Shown here piece after piece: positions 22,253-28,824 of a stretch of DNA of 30,509 bases; the stretch's first letter is position 1; each line of letters begins with the position of its first letter. This DNA comes from Aigarchaeota archaeon. Lineage in GTDB: Archaea; Thermoproteota; Nitrososphaeria_A; Caldarchaeales; Wolframiiraptoraceae. The stretch is from contig JANXDQ010000001.1 in NCBI GenBank assembly GCA_025059415.1, positions 75,529-106,037 on the forward strand, given 5' to 3'. Position numbers and translations under genes: made by a program. Below the pieces are notes generated by a model, which saw only the letters and a program-made list of their open reading frames with translations, did not search any database and was not told the origin of the DNA.

Positions 22253-23308
22253 ATGACCGGGAAGCCCTCAGAGATCATCTTTAGAAGACTTCAAAGGGTT
22301 GGTAAGGCAACCTACGCGATCTCTCTCCCAAAGCGATGGGTAGTGGATAGAGGCCTTAAGCCGGGGGATGCCTTGGAGATTAGTGAAGAGCTTGACGGGA
22401 GCCTATGTATAAAGCCTCTAGAGACGAGGCCGAGGCTCTTCCCCTGTAGGATAAATGCGGAGCTCTGCAGGAGCTCGGAGCAGTTGGCAAGGCTGATCAC
22501 GGCCTGCTATAGAGCCGGATACGACTCTATTGAGATCTCTTTTACCGGCATGGCTACTCCAGAGGCCCTGAAATCCGTAAAGAAAACTGTTACGGAAGCC
22601 CTCCCGGGCTTTGACATAATCGAGGAAACGGGGTCAAAACTCATCATCCAAAACATCCTAGATCATTCCAAATATCAGTTAGATGACCTGTTGAGGAGGA
22701 TCCACCTCATCACCTCAACAATCTTCAGTAATCTCATGGATTTCGTTACCACGAGGAGGTATGAACTCATCCCATACATAGCCGATTTAAGGAAAAGGGC
22801 TTTAGAGATCCTCCAACTCCATAGCCGGCTCTTAATTTCATATTTCAAGAGGCAGGAGACTGGACGATTCCTGAAACCTAGAAGCGGCGCCCACATCTAT
22901 TCAGCGATACTCGTGGCGCACATACTTCGTGGAGTCATCGATGACCTCACTCTATTCGCCGAGGAGGTTTCGAAGATGAGGAAAAGGATATGGGCGAACC
23001 CGGAAATCTATCGGGTCTTGAGTTACTCACTTGAATCCGCCTCGAAATTATTTGATGACACCTTGACCGCATATTTTTCTATAAACTTTGAACGCGCAAC
23101 CCATGTTCTTAGCGTCTCGGAGGATGTCTTCTCAACGGTCATAGAAGATGCCATCCATGAGAAAACAATCAAAGACCCAGCACTTAATAGATTTTTAACC
23201 CGATCCGTGATATTCCTCAGAGATTTAACGAGAAAATGCCGTGAAATAGCCCAATTAACGCTCGACATGTTCGTGGAGCTGGAGAACCCGATCCTACAAA
23301 GGACGTAG
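22253..23308 (+). CDS. AbrB-PhoU phosphate-uptake regulator
   Basis: This 351-residue protein joins an N-terminal SpoVT-AbrB DNA-binding domain (about residues 8-55: RRLQRVGKATYAISLPKRWVVDRGLKPGDALEIS) to a helical PhoU-type region (about 130-345) with two helical repeats. Such archaeal fusions are annotated as phosphate-uptake regulators that sense phosphate status and bind DNA. No phosphate transporter genes are in view, so its targets lie elsewhere or differ. The ATG at 22253 begins MTGKPSEIIFRRLQ, typical of the family. A palindrome 31 bases upstream may be its operator. The stop lies 12 bases from the convergent metallo-beta-lactamase gene. Confidence 0.9.
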   Translation: MTGKPSEIIFRRLQRVGKATYAISLPKRWVVDRGLKPGDALEISEELDGSLCIKPLETRPRLFPCRINAELCRSSEQLARLITACYRAGYDSIEISFTGMATPEALKSVKKTVTEALPGFDIIEETGSKLIIQNILDHSKYQLDDLLRRIHLITSTIFSNLMDFVTTRRYELIPYIADLRKRALEILQLHSRLLISYFKRQETGRFLKPRSGAHIYSAILVAHILRGVIDDLTLFAEEVSKMRKRIWANPEIYRVLSYSLESASKLFDDTLTAYFSINFERATHVLSVSEDVFSTVIEDAIHEKTIKDPALNRFLTRSVIFLRDLTRKCREIAQLTLDMFVELENPILQRT

Positions 23309-23320
23309 ACGCGGTTTTGC

Positions 23321-23971
23321 TCATTTCCTAAATAGACCACCTTTCCCAACGAATGGATTCATGAGTTTTTCCACGCGGAGCACGGTCGATGGCCCATGAC
23401 CTGGATAAACCACGCAATCATCTGGGAGAACGAACAATTTGTTTTGAATAGATGAGATTAATTTCTCAAGATCGCCTCCCGCTAAATCCGTTCTACCGAT
23501 GGAGCCGGCGAAGAGCGTATCTCCAGTAAAGACGCATTCATCCGCGACGAAACAGACGCTTCCCGGAGTGTGTCCAGGTGTATGGATTACTTCGAGCTTA
23601 AAGCCGCCCACATATATCACATCGCCCTCCTTAATTCCTCCATCTGGAGGGGGAGGCCTTGGAATGGATAATCCCAATAAGCGTTCAGCATCCAAAGGTG
23701 CTTGGAGCAGTATCTCCCGATCATGATCATGAATATAAAACCCGCAGTTCAACTCTTTTTTCAAGTCATTAACCGCAAGGACGTGATCAAAGTGTCCATG
23801 GGTCAAATATATCCCGGTCATCCTTAAATTACATCCCTCTATAACTGACAAGATCTTTACGGGGTCGCCTCCCGCATCTATGAGGATTCCCTCTCTTCTA
23901 CCTGAGTCGAAGACCACGTATGAATTCGTGTCCAAAGGCCCAACAGTAACCCTCTCAATGACCAACACCAT
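23321..23971 (-). CDS. Metallo-beta-lactamase fold hydrolase (glyoxalase II-like)
   Basis: This 216-residue metal-dependent hydrolase resembles hydroxyacylglutathione hydrolase-like proteins. The metal ligands are in THGHFDH, HTPGHTPGSV, FTGDTLF and YPGHG, the full set for a two-metal site. The N-terminus VGPLDTNSYVVFDSGRREGILIDAGGD is the usual first strands of the family. A glutathione-binding domain is missing, and archaea usually lack glutathione, so the substrate is probably another thioester or ester. The ATG at 23971 is preceded by a TATA-like AATAATTATC about 25 bases upstream. PolB1 lies 44 bases upstream on the same strand. Confidence 0.93.
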   Translation of the reverse strand: MVLVIERVTVGPLDTNSYVVFDSGRREGILIDAGGDPVKILSVIEGCNLRMTGIYLTHGHFDHVLAVNDLKKELNCGFYIHDHDREILLQAPLDAERLLGLSIPRPPPPDGGIKEGDVIYVGGFKLEVIHTPGHTPGSVCFVADECVFTGDTLFAGSIGRTDLAGGDLEKLISSIQNKLFVLPDDCVVYPGHGPSTVLRVEKLMNPFVGKGGLFRK

Positions 23972-24015
23972 TGTAATCCACTCGCATAAGATAATTATTT
24001 TGGATTATATGATGT

Positions 24016-26124
24016 TTACATGAAGTATTCGAGGCTTGTTATGCCCACGATTCTATCGAAGTCTATTCCAAGCGCGTCTAGGACTTGCTCAAACGTTGAC
24101 ATCAGATATTCTATGTATTTATCGACGTCGACCTGATCTTTCCTAGCGAGCTCCAATGGTTCGACGCCGTCGCTATCCTTTGTTTTGACATAGGCGATTA
24201 TGTCTCCGGGGACCACTTGTATTCCCTTGTTAATGAGCTTTCGAGCTGCCTTAACGTGGGGAGGGGTGGTCTTCACGTATTTGTCGACGCCTTTAGAGAG
24301 CATCACCTTAAATGAGAGATCTTCTAGGTTGTATTCTCCCTTCTTTAAAGTGTAATACTTCGACTTAAGGATCTCCGCGATCTTCATCTTCGCTTCCTCA
24401 AATTCTCCCTCAGATTTCACCTCGCCTAGGATCTTCAACATTTCTTCGAACGCGTCCTTGATGAAGCTCGGTATATGGCTCTTTTTGCCGGTTAAGCCTT
24501 TTACATCGACTACGCCCTTATCCGTGACTCCGAGGTAATTCTTTTTTCTCTGGGAGAAGACTATGTACCTGTACCGTTTGTCTATTTCTAGGTCGAGGTT
24601 GAGTTCCTTCTTTACCCATGCCACCAGTTCATTTATCACGTGTTCATTTGTTGTTTTCAGGAAGAGGCTGTCGGTGTCGCCGTAAAGAACCTCTACCCCC
24701 AGTTCGCTCGCTTTCTCCACGGCTTTCTTGAACGCGTATCTGGCTATCGCGGCCGTGCTCTCGGCGACCGGGGGACAGTATAGTGGGAATTCCTCGAATC
24801 CGAAGACGCCGTATGCCGCGTTTAGGAATACTTTCAGCGCCCTCTGGACGACGCTGTACCACCTCCTCTGGGCTTCTGGGACATTTGGATCCGAACTCTT
24901 CGGCTTATACCAGCGCACCCGGATGTCCCTGAGGCATCCTATGACCTCGCTCTGGATCCCCCTCCTCTTCCTGCATATCCAGTGCGTCGTCTCGGGCACC
25001 ACGTTATTCCTGCATTCTTGATGGGGGCATCTCGCGGTCTCGTAGCTGAGATTCCACTCCTTTAGGACTGATGGATATAGAGATGAGAAATCTAAGACCG
25101 TGACGGTGAAGTGGACTCCGGGGACCGGGTCGACGACGATCGCGCCGCGATACTTTTTCCCCTCTATTACGGCCTTAGTCGAGATCACCCCCTTCTCTTC
25201 AATGAGCTCGTCTGATCGCGGTATTAGGCATCCGCGCTTCCTATGTTCGAAATAGAGTAGGCTCTTGATCCACCCCGATACGCCGTGTCGACACGCGTCC
25301 TCGATCGGCATTTTACTTATCCTCGATAAAACGACCAAGAGTTTTAGCAATAACTCGTTATCGGATGTTAGGAGCTCGTGGACCAATAAAGCATCTTGGA
25401 AACAGTATCTCGCGAGCTCCTCGGTGGTTAATTCTCCTATGGGCTTCTCTATCTCGATCTTGCCTTTCCCGAGGAGGGCTTGGGCAATGGCCCCCAGCGT
25501 ATGTTCTCTGTACCTGTTGTCGAAGGCGTAAACTTGTATGCTCCTATTCATGAATAGTTTGTAGAGGTCGATGTGTATCCCGTGTTTGAGGGACGCGCCC
25601 TCCCTCCCAAGAGATATTGGAATCTGCTCCCTCGGTATGTTCAAAACCTCGCCCCTATGTCTTAGGTAAGGCATGTCGAAGTCGTCGCCGTTAAATGTCG
25701 CCACAACTGGATAACTATCGATTACTCTGAATATCTCTCTCAGCATCTGGGATTCATCCTCGTATATCTTGGCCTCGAACTGATCACATTTGGGCTCCTT
25801 GAAACCCGGCGTCTTCAGGAGATATACTTCCCTCCTCCCATCGCTGCCGATTAACGCGGCCGCGACTACTTTGTCCCTGGCCTTCGTCGGCGATGGGACC
25901 CTCGTGGAAACGGGCGATAATACCTCAATATCTAGTGAGAGGTATTTGAATCTCGGCTGAGCGGCCTCTAGTAGGCTCACCCAGTAGGTTAGAAGTTTCT
26001 TCTCTTCCCCCGATAAATCTCCGAAGACAGCTTCGACTTTTCTCTTTATTTCCTCCTCACTGGGCGCCGCCTCCACCAGTTTCCCATCTACTAGGCAATA
26101 GGGAGCGCATGGTGTAAGCCGCAT
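24016..26124 (-). CDS. polB1: DNA polymerase PolB1, C-terminal part (exonuclease and polymerase)
   Basis: This is the main part of a crenarchaeal-type replicative PolB1 (702 residues in this frame). Exonuclease motifs are complete: DIE at about residues 65-67, FNGDDFD and YCFQDA. Polymerase motif A is DFSSLYPSVL, the PolB1-specific insertion reads THWICRKRRGIQSEVIGCLRD, motif B is RALKVFLNAAYGVFG and motif C is YGDTDSLF. Homology continues upstream of the ATG at 26124 in the same frame as YHLCYLYDMRLTPCAPY, matching the family stretch that follows AWEADI. No ribosome-binding site precedes the ATG. The protein therefore belongs to the frame ending at 26126, one base out of register at GGGG (26149-26152, plus strand). 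Confidence 0.93.
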   Translation of the reverse strand: MRLTPCAPYCLVDGKLVEAAPSEEEIKRKVEAVFGDLSGEEKKLLTYWVSLLEAAQPRFKYLSLDIEVLSPVSTRVPSPTKARDKVVAAALIGSDGRREVYLLKTPGFKEPKCDQFEAKIYEDESQMLREIFRVIDSYPVVATFNGDDFDMPYLRHRGEVLNIPREQIPISLGREGASLKHGIHIDLYKLFMNRSIQVYAFDNRYREHTLGAIAQALLGKGKIEIEKPIGELTTEELARYCFQDALLVHELLTSDNELLLKLLVVLSRISKMPIEDACRHGVSGWIKSLLYFEHRKRGCLIPRSDELIEEKGVISTKAVIEGKKYRGAIVVDPVPGVHFTVTVLDFSSLYPSVLKEWNLSYETARCPHQECRNNVVPETTHWICRKRRGIQSEVIGCLRDIRVRWYKPKSSDPNVPEAQRRWYSVVQRALKVFLNAAYGVFGFEEFPLYCPPVAESTAAIARYAFKKAVEKASELGVEVLYGDTDSLFLKTTNEHVINELVAWVKKELNLDLEIDKRYRYIVFSQRKKNYLGVTDKGVVDVKGLTGKKSHIPSFIKDAFEEMLKILGEVKSEGEFEEAKMKIAEILKSKYYTLKKGEYNLEDLSFKVMLSKGVDKYVKTTPPHVKAARKLINKGIQVVPGDIIAYVKTKDSDGVEPLELARKDQVDVDKYIEYLMSTFEQVLDALGIDFDRIVGITSLEYFM

Positions 26125-26125
26125 A

Positions 26126-26509
26126 TCATAGAGGTAGCAGAGGTGGTAGGGGAATATCGGCCTCCCAAGCCTTTATCTTCTCCCTTATCGAGTTACTGCT
26201 TCCGCCTATGGCCAGGGGGTCGCTCGCTATTATCCTTATTACCTCGACTGCCTGATCCCTCAGTAAATCATATTTATTCTCTCTGACTAGATCGACGACT
26301 CCCGGCAACTTCATCTCCTTAACATTTTCCAGGGGCTCCTTTACATAGCAGTATGGTTTGTGCCCGCTCTCATCGTAAATTATCTTAACCTCTTGCGTTT
26401 CAGCATTTAATAACTTGAGATAAGCCTTCCCAACCTTACCATCATAACTACACCCTATCAAAAAGAAAATGTCTCTGTGAATGTGATCATCGAGACACGT
26501 CTGACCCAT
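26126..26509 (-). CDS. polB1: DNA polymerase PolB1, N-terminal part (frame breaks at CCCC)
   Basis: These 127 residues are the N-terminal domain of PolB1. Landmarks are FFLIGCSYDGKVGKAYLKLLN, SGHKPYCYVKEP, LLRDQAVEVIRIIASDPLAIGG and SIREKIKAWEADIP, after which the frame turns into an unrelated LPPLLPL tail and a TGA at 26126. At AWEADI-CCC-C the next frame continues the expected PolB1 text directly (Pro, then YHLCYLYDMRL). Removing one C from the run, or a +1 ribosomal slip at CCC-C, gives a complete polymerase of about 838 residues spanning 24016-26509. The ATG at 26509 begins MGQTCLDDHIHRDIFFLIG. Confidence 0.9.
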   Translation of the reverse strand: MGQTCLDDHIHRDIFFLIGCSYDGKVGKAYLKLLNAETQEVKIIYDESGHKPYCYVKEPLENVKEMKLPGVVDLVRENKYDLLRDQAVEVIRIIASDPLAIGGSSNSIREKIKAWEADIPLPPLLPL

Positions 26510-26513
26510 TCCA

Positions 26514-26531
26514 GATAAGATGAATGATAAG
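26514..26531. repeat. GATAAG direct repeat before polB1
   Basis: GATAAG occurs at 26514-26519 and 26526-26531, six bases apart, directly before the polB1 ATG at 26509. On the gene strand this reads CTTATC-N6-CTTATC, close to the CTTATC-N7-CTTATC pair before polB3. Confidence 0.4.
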
Positions 26532-26590
26532 GCGGTAATTTAGAGTTTTGGAGCGGGAAGATTAAAGTTAAGATCCCTTAAATAAGATTC

Positions 26591-27913
26591 ATGTCGAGGA
26601 TGCGGGTTGAAGAAGTTGCCGAGTCGGTGGCTTTAGCCTTTCTCGCCATCAAGAGGCATGTAGAGGCCGAAATCTCGTTAAAGGCTGGACTCTATCAGGC
26701 CGCAAAATCCAGGAATCCGAGAACGAATATCCTAAGATTGGCTAGGAGGCTTCTCCACGTCTATGCCATCGGGGAAAATAGGGTCGATCCGATGCTCAAT
26801 AGACTTTTAATGGGAGAGGAGGTTTCAGAGGACTCCAAGATCCTTCTCAAGCTATTAATCTCGGGGATATCCGCGAAGCTGAACCTCGGTGATCCTGAGG
26901 AGCTTGTGATGGCCCTGAGAGGGGTGTTTAAGAAGCTTTGGCCCAGCGACATAGAGCCATGGATAGGGGTAGTCAGGGCGATTAATCGAGGCGCCGTGGA
27001 AATTCCGGTAGTAGAGAACTATCCCCCTTGGTTTATCGGATTTCTCTTCAAGATTCTTGGCAGGGAGGAGGCCCATGAACTCATGAGGTTCCAAGACGAA
27101 GTGAAGCCCGTGATGTATGCCGCCGTAAATTCGTTGAAGCTGCGGGAGCAAGAAATCTTGAAAGAGCTGGAAAAGAGCGGAATAGAACTCGATCCAGATC
27201 CGAGGCTTCCAGGGATATATGTCGTGAAATCGGTTGAGGAGACTAATAGACTCATAAAGTTCATTAAGAGTGGGCTCATACTAATCCAAGACTTCTCGAG
27301 CTATTACGCGGTCTACTCCGCAGAATTAAGACCCGAGATGAACGTCCTGGATGTTTGCGCCGCCCCGGGATCAAAGACGATGTTGATGGGGATACAGATG
27401 AGGAACAGGGGTTTGATAATATCTGTTGACTCCTCCCCCGAGAGGATCAAGACCCATCTTATGAGGGTTAGGAAAGCCGGGTTAGAGATCGTGGAGGACG
27501 TCGCCGCCGATGCGACCATACCGCTACCCTTCAGCTTTAAAGCCGACGTAGTCCTACTCGACCCGCCCTGCAGTTCCACCGGACTCTTCTGGAGGGAAAC
27601 CGCATATAGATGGCTCATCAAACCAAGGCACGTAAAGATGTTCGCCAAGCTACAGGCCAGGATGTTGGAGAACTCAGCGAGACATGTAAGGGAAAATGGC
27701 TGTTTGATATATTCCACATGTAGCATCTCGCTTGAGGAAAATGAGATACTAATGGAGGATTTCCTGAAAAGGCATTCAGAATTCAAGTTAATCGAAATAG
27801 ATCCAGCCCTCGGATCGGGTGGTTTACGCGGATTCTCTGAGGCTAGAAGACTTTACCCGCACAGGGATTTATGTAATGGATTTTTCATCGCGAAGCTCTT
27901 GAGGAGGTGGTAG
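26591..27913 (+). CDS. NOP2/RsmB-type RNA m5C methyltransferase
   Basis: This 440-residue SAM-dependent enzyme methylates cytosine C5 in rRNA or tRNA. An N-terminal helical NusB-like region (about 1-160) precedes a Rossmann methyltransferase. Its motifs are LDVCAAPGSKT (motif I, about 253-263), ISVDSSPERI, LLDPPCSSTG with Cys327, and YSTCS with Cys377. The PPC and TC cysteines are the two catalytic cysteines of the family. The domain order is that of bacterial RsmB, and the substrate may be rRNA or tRNA. A TATA-like ATTAAAG about 27 bases upstream supports the ATG at 26591; a second ATG lies nine bases on. Its end overlaps the convergent agmatinase-like gene by 29 bases. Confidence 0.93.
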   Translation: MSRMRVEEVAESVALAFLAIKRHVEAEISLKAGLYQAAKSRNPRTNILRLARRLLHVYAIGENRVDPMLNRLLMGEEVSEDSKILLKLLISGISAKLNLGDPEELVMALRGVFKKLWPSDIEPWIGVVRAINRGAVEIPVVENYPPWFIGFLFKILGREEAHELMRFQDEVKPVMYAAVNSLKLREQEILKELEKSGIELDPDPRLPGIYVVKSVEETNRLIKFIKSGLILIQDFSSYYAVYSAELRPEMNVLDVCAAPGSKTMLMGIQMRNRGLIISVDSSPERIKTHLMRVRKAGLEIVEDVAADATIPLPFSFKADVVLLDPPCSSTGLFWRETAYRWLIKPRHVKMFAKLQARMLENSARHVRENGCLIYSTCSISLEENEILMEDFLKRHSEFKLIEIDPALGSGGLRGFSEARRLYPHRDLCNGFFIAKLLRRW

Positions 27914-28769
27914 ATGATGCCGACAGCGCCTCATATATTGCGTAAACAGCATTCGCAGCGCTTTCACCATTATCAAAAAGTGGGTTAACCTCGACAACAT
28001 CCACTCCCACCAATTCCCCGCCCGAGACCAACTTTATCAACCGAAATAGATGGGCTGGAGAAATTCCCCATGGCTCAGGGTTTCCAACACCTGGAGCGTA
28101 TCCCGGATCCAGTACATCGACGTCTATGCTCAGATATACCTTCTCCGGTCCTGAAATTATCTTGGATACTCTTTCATATATTTCGTGGAAATTTTCATTT
28201 ATCTCGCGGCTTGTGACTATCTCTATGCCGTTTTCCTTAGCATATTCAAGCTCCTCCCTCAGATATGCTCTGGCTCCTATGACGAATGTACGTAAATCCC
28301 TCTTCTCTTCATTTAACCTCCTCAACCAGGTAGTATGATTTACGCGCGTATCCATGTATTCATCTCTGAGATCTAGGTGCGCGTCAAATATCACAAGAGT
28401 GACGTCTTTAGGAACCTTTAACCCGGATGCCAGGGTAAGCGTGTGCTCCCCGCCAAGGATCACCGGAACCTTCCCACGCGCCATGATTTCCTCAACGACA
28501 GCTCCAACCCTTCTCAACATCACCTCAACGCTATTTGTCGGAGGTAAGTCGCCGAGGTCGATCAGCTTGATCAATTCCTCCTCAGGAATTTCCAAATTTT
28601 CGGACATCATCCTCAGGGATAGCGGCGCAAACCTCGACCCGGGCCTACAGCTCGCCGTGGCATCGAATGGTACTCCAAATGCGATGTACACGGCTTCTTC
28701 GAAGCTTTTTGCAGCGCCTATGAAGGATGGGCCTTTATAGAAGTAGAAATTGATCCAGTCTCCAGACAT
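27885..28769 (-). CDS. speB: Agmatinase/arginase family ureohydrolase
   Basis: This 294-residue Mn2+-dependent ureohydrolase probably releases urea from agmatine in polyamine synthesis. The metal ligands are His109 in GGEHTLTL, Asp129, His131 and Asp133 in FDAHLDLRDEYM, and Asp216 and Asp218 in SIDVDVLDPGYAPGVGNPEP. The GVPFDATASCRPGSRFAP start of the family is also seen, and the substrate loop VGVDVVEVNPLFD is near the end. Archaeal relatives may act on aminopropylagmatine instead; the sequence does not separate these. GGTGGAG precedes the ATG at 28769. The last residues (SSTTSSRASR) lie in the overlap with the methyltransferase gene. Confidence 0.93.
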   Translation of the reverse strand: MSGDWINFYFYKGPSFIGAAKSFEEAVYIAFGVPFDATASCRPGSRFAPLSLRMMSENLEIPEEELIKLIDLGDLPPTNSVEVMLRRVGAVVEEIMARGKVPVILGGEHTLTLASGLKVPKDVTLVIFDAHLDLRDEYMDTRVNHTTWLRRLNEEKRDLRTFVIGARAYLREELEYAKENGIEIVTSREINENFHEIYERVSKIISGPEKVYLSIDVDVLDPGYAPGVGNPEPWGISPAHLFRLIKLVSGGELVGVDVVEVNPLFDNGESAANAVYAIYEALSASSTTSSRASR

Positions 28770-28782
28770 TTTGGCTCCACCT

Positions 28783-28819
28783 CATGTGAGGATTATTAAT
28801 ATTAAACTTCGCTCACATG
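28783..28819. promoter_or_regulatory. Inverted repeat around the shared agmatinase/GT-C promoter
   Basis: CATGTGAG (28783-28790) and CTCACATG (28812-28819) are perfect 8-base complements, 21 bases apart. The space between holds the AT-rich TATA region (TTATTAATATTA, 28793-28803) that serves both divergent genes. A dimer or two dimers bound here could control both. Confidence 0.5.
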
Positions 28820-28824
28820 GAAAT

